Source of the DNA: Sistotremastrum niveocremeum HHB9708
Lineage: Eukaryota > Basidiomycota > Agaricomycetes > Sistotremastrales > Sistotremastraceae
Length of the DNA: 64,000 nt
Assembly: GCA_001630475.1 (NCBI GenBank)
Contig: KV419440.1
Span: 124,001-188,000 of the forward strand
Direction of reading: 5' to 3'
The notes under the pieces: generated by a model
Told to the model about the DNA's origin: nothing
What the model saw: only the letters and a program-made list of their open reading frames with translations
Databases searched by the model: none
Shown here: positions 13,636 to 25,100 of the stretch, piece by piece
Numbering within the stretch: position 1 is the first letter of the stretch
Layout: each line of letters begins with the position of its first letter
Position numbers and translations under genes: made by a program

Positions 13636-13660
13636 GAGAGGAGACTCGAGGAGTGAAGAA
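13636..13660 (-). promoter_or_regulatory. Peroxidase leader block shared with copy 2
   Basis: A 25-nt stretch in the 5' leader of peroxidase copy 1 is identical to 22097-22121 ahead of copy 2, while the leader around it differs. Its core on the minus strand is CTCCTCGAGTCTCCTCTC. Confidence 0.7.
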
Positions 13661-13681
13661 CATCGTTCTGGCTGCACATCA

Positions 13682-13688
13682 TTTTATA
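13682..13688 (-). promoter_or_regulatory. TATA box of peroxidase copy 1
   Basis: TATAAAA on the minus strand, about 80 bp ahead of the ATG at 13602. Spacing matches the TATA-like box of copy 2. Confidence 0.7.
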
Positions 13689-15158
13689 GCATTTTCAAAG
13701 TCACCCATACGCAAGACCGATACACGCCAGCTGACGGTGAGAGGGCAGAAGTGCCGAACACGCGGGCTGAACAGTGATGAGAGTTGTCAACGAAGCCGTC
13801 GTCCTGAAGTTGTGCGCGAAGATTGCCCAATCAGAATCCAGGGCAGCATAACGGAACACCATAGAAGTTTCAGCAGTAAACGCTGCGGAGGCTTGATCCA
13901 TGTCCGCGGGTTGGTGACAGCCAATAATACACGACCTATTGATACGAAGGACCGCAGGAATGGATACGCGTGGGCTAAAAATGTTTGAAGACGAAGGAGT
14001 GGGAGCGGGACGCTACTCCATCAGCTCGGTGCAGTCCCAGCAGCAGCCACGTCAAGAGATATAGCCCCCGAAGCTATGAGCTAGCTCTTTTTCATCTGGT
14101 GGTTGCGTCGTCCATGCTGACTGATCGTCCATGAGCCCAATCTGTTCCCAGCTTTCATTTCAGCAGATTCTTCGATCATACTCAGCGTCACGGCGACTGC
14201 AAATGTATCAGTCCTTTCAGTATTGTTGGCACTGACCAAGATGAAGATAAGTCATGAGAGGTAGGTAAGCACGTGTGCGAGAACTTCAAGTTGGTTGGCG
14301 ACGAAAATGGATAAGCGACGCCGGAGCCGGACGTATCGGATAAGGGTCCGAAATAGAATTCATCATTGTTGATTTGGTCGTTCTCTTCATGTTGAGGGAC
14401 TATTGATCATTAGGGTTCTGTATTCGACCCAATCACATCTCAAGTATCGCCAACGGGCATGTGCCCCTAGTTGAAAAGAAGGACAGTGCAATTTGCTGAC
14501 CTTTGTTATCATCGTTCGTTATTCGACCCACAAGTCGAATTGAGATTGAAGTCGCACCCATGATCACACCAGATCTGCATCCAACACGGTTGTAATGAAG
14601 AATCGTTCCCTTTCAGAGTGTTACTTCGGAATCCCATCATACGCTCGGCTATGCAAAAAGCCATCGACTACCCACCAAGGTCATGGGGTTTCGCTCAGGT
14701 CTCGCAAGAGCTTGCTAGTTGCCAATCAGAAGCTCATGCACCTAACTATGTCTTCGATGCACCGTGAGATCTTCTCTATGCTTTTGGATCACTTTTCTCA
14801 TATTACAAAGCCCTCGTGTTCAGGAGGCAGTCGTCCTATTCGAGTGGCTTCTGTCTTTTCAGTCATCCCTTTGAATGCCAGATACCCATCGGATACTACC
14901 GTATTGTATTTCAAGTCGCTGAATATACTATTATACAGGTTGGGGTCCCGAACTCTCCAATACTAGTAACGGACACTCTCTCGACCAAACTCTGAATCCG
15001 GCTCGACCTCCCCTTTATATTCCCACTGTATTATGTAACTCCATGTTCCCCCTCATGATTTTTGCTGAATCCTGCTGAGGTTCTGAACCACCCGAATCTT
15101 TTCAAAATCCAATTTTCAGTCCAGCTATCCCTCGACGCGACCATGTATATTCAAGGAA

Positions 15159-15217
15159 CACTGCGAGGTGCGACGCAGTCTGAGCTCTCGGGCTCTGCTG
15201 CCTCGCACCCCGCAGTG
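15159..15217. repeat. 20-bp inverted repeat (hairpin)
   Basis: Arms 15159-15178 and 15198-15217 pair at 18 of 20 positions around a 19-nt loop. The segment is GC-rich compared with its surroundings and lies in non-coding DNA. Confidence 0.75.
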
Positions 15218-15276
15218 GGTCCCTCGTGGCACGTTGGGAGTTCCCCGATATAAGGTAACTATGCAAACTGCCTCGC

Positions 15277-15316
15277 CTCATGGGAGGGTGTGTGTGATCC
15301 ACACATTACCCATGGG
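15277..15316. repeat. Imperfect hairpin next to the 20-bp inverted repeat
   Basis: CATGGG and CCCATG form an outer stem, and TGTGTG with CACACA an inner stem, about 60 bp after the larger hairpin. Shortly after it the sequence becomes T-rich (about 15390-15400). Confidence 0.55.
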
Positions 15317-15964
15317 TACCCGTCCGAATCAAAAACGGGCGATGGCGTAGCGAGGTATAAGGTGTAGGCGGGGGCCTCCCAGCGTGCCTGTTTTATTTTT
15401 ATCCCATTCGCACGTCATCTTTGGACCAACGTCTCAATAGAGTCAACGCACCATATTGTTCTCGGGTCTTTATTTTGTCCGTCTGATATTGAGTTTTGAT
15501 CTTTGCTGTGCGACGGCCTGTGCCGTTCACCTCAAACTGGTCATTGCACATTGAAGGTCGAATACCATCTTTGCACTACTACTTCGAGTCTCTGTGCAAA
15601 ATTGAATGCGTGTTCACATCATGAGTACTTGCATGTGCCATACGGTCATTGCTGCATCCTCGATATTCACTAATTGAATTTCTGTGTCCAGCCACCTGTT
15701 TCGAGATCGCCTGTCAGAGTATTCGAAAGCAAGATAGTCTCATATTCACTATCCCAGAAGATGCATCTGAGTTGCAAGAAAAAGCACACCTCACGGACAC
15801 TAGTCTTACACCAAAGGATATACAGCATTGTCAGGATTTCCTCGTGGCACTCAGACAGCGGCTTCAAAGACAGCTGCGCGGTGTGATTGGGAATGTGAAG
15901 GGGCTGACTCGCAACTCATGAATTAGCGATGAAGTTCAGAGACCAGGCTTGCGGGGGATCCCAC

Positions 15965-17683
15965 TCATCCTGGATTAGCACCCCCCTCGACGCGTTTGAG
16001 GGACGCCCTGACGGCAGCGACGAAAGATCGACTACTGAACCCTCGACCACGGATGTTCCACACCTCTTCTAGAACGAGTCGAATAGTATTCCATCGTTTC
16101 GTCAAGTTGTATGAGTCATTCATATCATGCGCATATCGAGTAGTGAAAGCGCTAAGATCATTGCAACGAGGAAGCAGACGCGCTAGGAATGTGATAATTG
16201 GGAGCAGATCTTCAGGCAATGCTGAATGCCCTAGATTCAAACGTCGAAACCATTTAGGGAAGCGTTCGACGGGGGTCGTCGTCAAGTCTTCGAGATGAAG
16301 GTTTGCATTGAATAGACCCTCGATCACTGTGATTCTCGGGCAGTGCATGGGAAATAGGAGTAATGATCGTAGGCTCAACGTTGAGAGCATATCGAAACTC
16401 CCTCGAATGGGTGCGTTGGGCAGCCTGAATTCTTCTAGTTCGGGCCAAGCACTGAGTAGGGTGCCCAGTTGCGTGTCGGAAATAATGGCATAGACTGGCG
16501 CCATGTTCGTGAGATTGAGTTCGTAAAGGCAGGAGAACTTGACCAGTGGCGAAAGAGTCCTGAAATCAACGATTTCTGGCACCGGAGGGATGAAATCTGA
16601 ATGCATCGTATCTTCAATGAACTCAGACATTGCGGGAACATTGCAGTCAAGGATCTCCACCGAAGGGAAAAAGTGAGCGAGAACGTGAAAGATGTGGGGC
16701 GAGTCGAGTTCATGCGAGTAACGTTGGTGTGAATTACGTAACTCCACGCGAAGCTCCTGAACAGGAGAAGACTCAAGAGGAGCATGGTTCAAGGGCAACA
16801 GAGCGATGAAATCATCAAACTCCATCTCCAGATCGAGCGCAGATAGATTGGGCCAGAATTTAGGCCAATCCTTAGTATCGACAGAGAATGGGACCTCGGG
16901 TACAAGGCCCTGAGTTGGACGGCATACGAGCTGGAGATATGTGAGTCGAGGATTGAGAGATAAGGGACGGAGGACAGGGATACTGGTCTCGGAAATTGAC
17001 ACGTAGTTCAACTGTTTTAAAGTTCCTAATACCTCGCAGACAGCCGATACTGTTGCTTCATTCACAGGCAACAGCGATAGCTGCAACGACGTGAGATGGG
17101 GGCAGAACCGAGGAATATCAAGCACAACACAATCGGCGTACGGCCAAGTTAGATTTAATTCGCGAATTGTGTGATATAGGAAGGGCTTCACACTGAGACA
17201 ATGGTGGGTGTCCCATACCAGACGCCGAAGAGCCGGAAATATGGGTGAAGAGTTGGACGAGAGGACCTCCAACGGCTCCGGGTGGATTTCTCTTGTCTTA
17301 AACCGGCGGAAATCCGGGCAATATTTTACATCGCGCACAAATCTTCCGAAACTAGAAAAACGTTCCCAGTCATTGTCAGTGATGGGGCGCGAGAGCAGCT
17401 ATACGGTTGTGGGATTAGGTTACGGTGTGGGTGACGGAATGATAATCGAGCATACGATTGGCGGTAGACTGACATCATCTTCGCAGGTCATGGCTCTCAT
17501 TGGTATCAATTTTGCGTTGAGAAACTGAGGCAGGTCATGGATGATCCGATACATAGCTCTCGTGGCATATGCGGACAGTGCAACGCAGGTGAGTGAACAC
17601 TGCTTCAGATCTCGCTTACGGAGATAATCTTCGTGAATTATCTCGTCCAGCACCAGCGACGGCATGTCGAGGAGAGCTGGCAT
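15965..17683 (-). CDS. F-box/leucine-rich-repeat-like protein, tandem copy A
   Basis: Two exons (17683..17456 and 17398..15965) give 553 residues. The N-terminus MPALLDMPSLVLDEII ... LKQCSLTCVALSAYATRAMYR is a basidiomycete F-box. A second exon of 478 codons follows, with repeated leucine-rich stretches (CPHLTSLQLSLLPV, LSALDLEMEF, LYELNLTNM, LEEFRLPNAPIRG, LSLRSLLLF) suggesting an RNI-like fold. The C-terminal segment has WNTIRLVLEEVW. The donor at 17455 (GTATGC) was chosen because copy B has a GT donor at the same place, whereas the earlier GTCAGT of copy A is not conserved. It is probably an SCF substrate adaptor; the target is unknown. The tandem paralog lies immediately upstream. Confidence 0.85.
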
Positions 17684-18299
17684 TTTGGCACCCGAAGGTC
17701 GTCAGTCGCGACTCGTGAGCCACGACCCGTCGGACCCACTGGCTCGCAGGTCACTTTGGGCCTAAAAATTTGGATGGTCGTTCCAAAAAAAAAATTGTAG
17801 ATGAGTGCAGAATATAACACACCAGGGATTCTTGGGTTTCGCGTTGAGGAAACTCGATGACTCGGAAGCAAAAAAAAAGGGTCAGCACTTAAAGATACAG
17901 TCACGCGTGACGCCGCGCGTTCCAGCTCGCGTTCCTTGGTTTTGTTCATCTCTTGGTTTGTCTGGGTCGTTTTTCTCATACTGGTATTACTGGATGCAGG
18001 CTTAGGAAGACCCCGCCCTTGGGAGTCCCGCCACCTCCTCAGAGGTTGTCTTCCAGAACATTTGAACTCAATATACTACTATTAGGATTCCACTATTTCA
18101 AAACATGAGTTGAAAGAAGAGTACATTCCGAGCACTAGTCATACAACAAATGCTATACGATATCGCCAGGATTTCCTCGCGGCATTCGGATAGCGGTGTA
18201 GGAAAAGCTGCGCCGCGTGATGAGAATGCGTACGGGCTAACTCACAAGCCATCGTTGCAGACGAAGATTTTCTAGGACCATGCCTACGAGTTGTCCTAA
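17684..18299. other. Spacer between tandem F-box genes
   Basis: About 616 bp containing the promoter of F-box A, including the palindrome at 17900-17911, and the duplicated 3' flank of F-box B (about 18133-18299). Two short A runs occur near 17786 and 17870. No gene is seen. Confidence 0.55.
17900..17911. promoter_or_regulatory. GTCACGCGTGAC palindrome upstream of F-box A
   Basis: Perfect 12-bp palindrome centred on ACGCGT, the core of the MluI cell-cycle box bound by MBF in yeasts. It lies about 217 bp before the start codon, and the same palindrome precedes copy B. Confidence 0.6.
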
Positions 18300-20001
18300 T
18301 CATCCTGAATTAGCATCGCCCTCAATGCGGTTCAGCGAGGTTTGAACAGCGGCGACGAAAGATCGACTGCTGGACTGACGACCCTGAACGTTCCAGACTT
18401 CTTCCAGAACGAGTCGAATATTGCTCCATCGTTTAGTCAGCTCGTCTGAACCATTCAGGTCGTGAACGTATCGACGATGAGGAGCGACAAGAGCATCGTA
18501 ATGAGGAAGTAGACGCGCCAGGAATGTGATGATTGGGATCCAATCTTCGGGCAATAATGAATGCCCGAGAAACAAAAACCGGAACCACACAGGAAAGCAT
18601 GTGACAGGGGTTGTAGCCAAGTCTTCGAGATGAAGGCTCGCATTGAAAAGGGCTGCGATCACTGTGATTCTCGGGCAATGTATGAGAAACAGGAGTAATG
18701 ATCGCAAGCTCAACGTTGTGAGCGTTGCACAATCCCCTCGAACGGGCACATTAGGTAGTCTAAATTCTTCTAGTTGAGGCCAAGAACTAAGCAGAATGCT
18801 TAATTGCGTTTCCGAAAGAATGGCATAGACTGGCGCCATGGTCGTGAGGTCGAGTTCGTAAAGGCAGGAGAACCTGACTAGCGGCGAGAAAGTCCTGAAA
18901 TCAATGATTTCCGGCTCTGAAGGGAACAATTCATCTTCAATAAACCCCATTGAGGGCACATTGCAATCAAGGATCTCCACAGAAGGGAAAAAATGAGCGA
19001 GGATGTGGAAGATGCGGGGCGAATGCAATTCATGAGAGTAACGTTGGCGTGAATTACGTAACTCCACGCGAAGCTCACAAACAGGAGAAGACTCGAGGGG
19101 ACCACGGTTCAATGGTAACAGATCGATGAAATCATCGACCTCCATTTCCAGATCGAGCGCAGATAGATTGGGCCAAATTTTAGGCCAATCTATAGTAGAA
19201 ACAGAGAAAGGAACCTGGTGTACAAGGTCCGGAGTTGAGCGGCATACGAGCTTGAGATATGTGAGTCGAGGATTGCGAGATAAGGGTCGAAGGACAGAGG
19301 CACTGGTCTCGGAAATTGATACATAGCTCAATTGCTCGAGAGTCTGCAATGTCTCGCAGAGAGCTGATACCGTTGCTTGACTCACAGGTAAAAATGATAG
19401 TTGCAGGAATGTGAGGTGGGGACAAAACTGCGAGATATCAAGCACAACACAATCGGCGTACGGCCATGATATGTTCAATTCGCGAATTGTGTGGTGTAGG
19501 AAAGGCTTCACGCTGAGACAGTGATGAGTGTCCCATACCAGACGACGAAGAGCCGGAAATATGGGTGAAGAGTCGGACGAGATAATATCCAACGGCGCGG
19601 GGTGAAAATCTGCGGAAGCGTAACAGCGGAAATCTGGGCAATAGGTCACATCTCGCACGAGTCTTCCGAAAGTAGAAAAACGTTGCCAGTCATCATCAGT
19701 GATGGGGCGCGAGAGTCGCTATATATGGTGGCGAATTTAGATCACAGTATCCACGCCAAGATTTAAAGCGTACAATTGGGAGTAATCTTATATTATCTTG
19801 CCAAGTTATGGCTTTCATGGGTATCAATTTCGCATCAAGCAACCGGGGCAGGTCATGAATGGTCCGATACAGTGCATTTGTGGCATAAGTCGACAGAGCG
19901 ACGCAGGTGAGTGAACACTGTATGAGATCTCGCTTATGGAGATAATCTGCGTGCAGGATCTCTTCCAGAACCAGCGATGGCATGTCGAGGAGTGCTGGCA
20001 T
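18300..20001 (-). CDS. F-box/leucine-rich-repeat-like protein, tandem copy B
   Basis: Two exons (20001..19774 and 19718..18300) give 548 residues, with the same exon structure and an identical first-exon length as copy A (228 nt). It shares MPALLDMPSLVLEEIL, CSLTCVALSTYAT and most of the leucine-rich body, with substitutions throughout, so both copies have stayed open since duplication. At the position of copy A's possible earlier donor this copy has AT, which rules that donor out; GTACGC 24 nt later is conserved. Probably another SCF adaptor of unknown target. The tandem pair is flanked on both sides by manganese peroxidase genes on the same strand. Confidence 0.85.
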
Positions 20002-20174
20002 TTTTATAGCAGACTGGGTATCAACGACGACTCGCAGCGATGGCCCGGGCTAATTTTGGCCTGCAAAATTCGATGGTCATTCTGAACAAAGTTGAAGATT
20101 AATCCAGAATAGAACATACCGGAGGTTCTTGAATTCCACGTCGACGAGACTCGACGATGCTGGCTTGAAAACGC

Positions 20175-20186
20175 GTCACGCGTGAC
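20175..20186. promoter_or_regulatory. GTCACGCGTGAC palindrome upstream of F-box B
   Basis: Same 12-bp palindrome as ahead of copy A, here about 174 bp before the start. A further ACGCGT core overlaps its left side (acgcgtcacgcg). Confidence 0.6.
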
Positions 20187-20704
20187 ACTCCGCGTTCACT
20201 GCGAGTTTACTACTGTTCACTGCTATCCGAGACACCATGTGCATGGCCTTGCCGCATTCCATGAAAATAAAATTCAGGGATCATACAGCACCCTCAAGTT
20301 TCGACCAGACGTGTCAACATCAACGCTTTCGCTGCATTGAATTATCGGAAGACTTGAAATCTTGTCGTCATCAGCGACGCACTGGCATTTTGCTTGGAAC
20401 CGCAGCGCAGTTGTGGACCCGATGCAGGACCTCTACTCAGACCTCTGCAATCGTGACTTATTTGTGCTAGTCCAATGCATGGATTCGAAAATCTCAATTG
20501 GGCATCATCGGAAATAACACTTGGACTATGGCCCAAAGACCTGTGGCACTCGTCTAACGGTCCGATTCTGCTGAAGCTTCGCTCTCAGCCTTTAACGCGA
20601 GATATATAAGAATCTTCCGGATATGATCGTGAAAATGAGCTGTATTCGGTACGTACAACACTCAAACACGATATTAACTGGGCTAAGATACACGTCTAGG
20701 CTAT
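20187..20704. other. Intergenic between F-box B and peroxidase copy 2
   Basis: About 520 bp with no recognisable gene, repeat or RNA. It holds the 3' flank of peroxidase copy 2 and distal upstream sequence of F-box B. Confidence 0.5.
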
Positions 20705-22062
<1,358 letters not shown>

Positions 22063-22096
22063 TGTGGATCTGCAAGAGAGGAGAAGAGGTACGGCT

Positions 22097-22121
22097 GAGA
22101 GGAGACTCGAGGAGTGAAGAA
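22097..22121 (-). promoter_or_regulatory. Peroxidase leader block shared with copy 1
   Basis: Identical 25-nt counterpart of 13636-13660, located between the TATA-like box and the start codon of peroxidase copy 2. Confidence 0.7.
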
Positions 22122-22141
22122 ATCAAGGTCAGCCTCTCCAT

Positions 22142-22150
22142 CCTTTTATG
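22142..22150 (-). promoter_or_regulatory. TATA-like box of peroxidase copy 2
   Basis: CATAAAAGG on the minus strand, about 84 bp before the ATG, at the same relative place as the TATAAAA of copy 1. Confidence 0.55.
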
Positions 22151-25100
22151 CTAGTCCTGACAAGTCTTTTGCTCTTTCTGTCAGAACAACGGACGGCATG
22201 CAGTGAGAGCAACCGTCTGCATAACATGCGGTCCCGACGGGCGATGTGAACATCAATCGGCATTAGGTGGCAAGTCGAGAGAACTGCCTCCAATGAATAC
22301 TCGCGAGTAGTGAATATTGTGTTCAACACTTCGCTCATTGTCGCTGATTCGAGGATCTCATGGTACCAGGTACCAAATCCACGGGTTCAACGAATCCAAT
22401 TATTGCGGTCCTATTCTTAGTTCGTCACCGGCATAGTGGAATATGGCGGGCTAAAAATACACACTCACGCACAGTGGGAACCCACTCCGCCGGACGACCT
22501 CCCAGTCGTCCAAGGAGAAGCGTTGAGTCTGACGTAAGCGAGTTTGAAGCCATCGTCCTCTCACGAGCGGTTGTTTGAAAGGTACGCCAAGAGCTTTCTC
22601 ACCCTCGACCACGGACTCGCCGCTCAATTCTTACGGCAGACCATCTTTTCGAATATTGGTTGGCCATGTTTTGCTATACCGCAAGGTCGTAGGAACCAAT
22701 CGCAATGAAGATGTCTGTCAGTGTCGGCCTCAGAACATCGGTACTATTTTCATCGTGGAGACGGAAAATCTGGTAGCGTGCTCCTTGACACCGTCATTGA
22801 TGCATAAGCATTAACGTGCGTGCCAAGTTAATATATCTTCCTCGAGCTTGCTATTTATAAATTCGCCCCAGAAAATGACTCGGTGCGTCGTGGCGCGATC
22901 GATCTTCCTTGGCACCTCACTGACCGATTTCAAAGGCGAAATTTCATCGCCGATGAATCCACAGCGCACAAGAATACCAGAAAGTCGACTTCAGAACAAG
23001 ATTCAGGCGCCAGACCAGCAGGATCCATCAACGGAGCTCCGGGTTCGGCTTCACACCTTGACTGTCACGAAGTGTGAAGCCGATGAAATGACTCAGGCGT
23101 CGATACTTGCAATGGATATTCACTCGAGACGAACGTTCGAGCTCCTTCATTGTCGTGTGAGGCGTCAGCCAGCCGAGGAACAAGGCCGCATTTTTGGTGA
23201 GAACACAGATCTGGAAGATCCGAAACTTGCCTCGGACACGCGTACGGGTGTACCGCTGCAATACGTTGGTTATCACATGGACAAGCGTGCGTAACTGGCC
23301 AGCGAGCAGGGATTGCGAGTATAAGACGTGTACATCACTTGCTTTCACATAGCATACGTCCCAAGGCGATTGAGGCGCATAAGCATCATACCCATGAGCA
23401 AGAGTTGAAGTGTCAAACATTAGTGCGTATCGAATGTTGTCGTTGAGCTTGCGGATTCTTGAAAGCTTATCGGAAACACCGGAGTGCATCATGTTTTGGA
23501 AAGCAATGTCATTGAGTAATGAACAACAGCAAAGGTATATATGTGAGCACAGCACAGTCGACACCCTACGAACAGGCCGATTCGGCCAATAATAGGGATG
23601 CCAACCTCTAAGCAAACATCTTCATCCAACACTAATCTTGACAAGCGAAAGGACGGGGGGCCTGGGTAAATATTTTGAAAGCGGAGACACTCAACGTTAG
23701 TCCTCCTGATATATCGCGAAGAAGAGGCGGAGGGACATTCGATTTTCATCGCGTATCGCGCATGTTGTTCGCCGCATCATGGAGGGTACTCTGTTGAGTC
23801 GTCTCAATCCCCGGTGCGCCTATGGAAGCTTCTACAGCGACCATGGAGCACCAAGTCAACCGGGCATGGCATTGACTAATGAAAGGGACATCGGGATGAA
23901 TACAGAACGACGGGGCACGCGATAGGGGACATACCGAAAGACATTATCAATCGCCACAGCCATGACCGGACCTGCCTCACAACGCCATCGGCGTAAAGGG
24001 CCTTTACGGTCTGATAAATGTTAGAGTCAGTAAAAGCCTAGAAACAAGCAGGGCGAGCAATGTCTTACTAGGTTGAGAACCGGGTTGGTACAAGGAGAGA
24101 AGCCTCGCTGGCTGCGGCGAAGTGCGTCCACTATCGAGTTTAGGGCAGGCCCGGCAATGACCGAACGATAGGCTCCGCTCCTTCTTGTCACTCATTCTTT
24201 CGAGAATTTGGCCCACACATTGCTTTCCATCTCAAGTTCTTGCAATATCGAATCACGTTGGGGTGAGGCACCACAAATTGAAGAACATCAAATGTATTCA
24301 TAGGAACGCAAGAGATGCTATTACATTAACTATCTAAGAAACTCTACAACTCTGTAAGATGGATTCAAACCAAGTTGAAAGCCGAGTAACAAGACACCAA
24401 TGTACTGCAGTCGACCATACAAGATTGACAATGAAGGCCGAAAGGATTGACCTGGGTAGATATTTGAAAAGCCCAATAGACAGCGCACGACTTTCAGAAG
24501 ACAATGATAGAAAAGCAACACAAAAGCTGCAGGCGAATGTCAGATATCAATGAAACATGACATACGAAGATTTCTCACCAGAACATCACTTGACTTCTTC
24601 GGTGGTACATATGCTGCATACCGAGTAATACTCCACAGTGAGGGATCGTCTGAAAGACGGACTCAGAGTGGGGCCAACGGTCGCCATGGTGTGAGACACA
24701 ACGGCCGTTGACACGAGCCTTAACGCGGCGCTAAAGCTCGATTAATCTGAGATATGAGTCCCAGACCAGATAGCCATCCGGCAAAGGTTCTGCGAAAGCA
24801 GAACGTCACTCTTGACAACGCGTTCAGATAGGACTTAGTTCGTTAAAGCGGAAGTATAGCTGCAGCATTTCCTAGAATGCCCCTGGAAGGCCTGTACTAT
24901 AGAGGACGGGTCGCCGTGCGCAGGCGAAGGTCGCTCACTGTGAGCTGACGTTTGAGCGTGAAACGGGATGGGTCGCAAATCATTCCGAATGAGAGGCTTG
25001 TCAAAGCTCGGGAGGACGTGGTGCCGAAAAAGATTCAGCGGTGCGCCAAAAGCGAGTCGATGGGAAGGAGCATGATACCGCGATGCTTTCGAGTCGACTG

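Larger units (their letters stand above)
13689..15797. other. Long intergenic stretch with GC-rich hairpins
   Basis: About 2.1 kb upstream of peroxidase copy 1 and downstream of F-box A. The peroxidase-proximal part should be its promoter. Reading frames in both directions have no conserved content. A GC-rich segment near 15,150-15,370 carries two hairpins listed separately. Confidence 0.5.
15798..17911 (-). repeat. Tandem duplication unit A (contains F-box A)
   Basis: The unit spans F-box A plus about 165 bp of its 3' flank and its 5' flank up to the palindrome at 17900. The 3' flank matches that of unit B closely (from CACTAGTC at 15798 and 18133 onwards), so the duplication covered more than the coding region. 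Boundaries are approximate. Confidence 0.65.
18133..20186 (-). repeat. Tandem duplication unit B (contains F-box B)
   Basis: Direct-repeat partner of unit A, about 2.05 kb, in the same orientation and head to tail. Coding and flanking parts both match, with scattered substitutions and small indels. Confidence 0.65.

Noticed and set aside
19719-19797. AT-AG intron in F-box copy B at the place of copy A's GTCAGT
   Set aside because: A GT donor 24 nt downstream is present in both copies and keeps the frame, so no non-canonical intron is needed.
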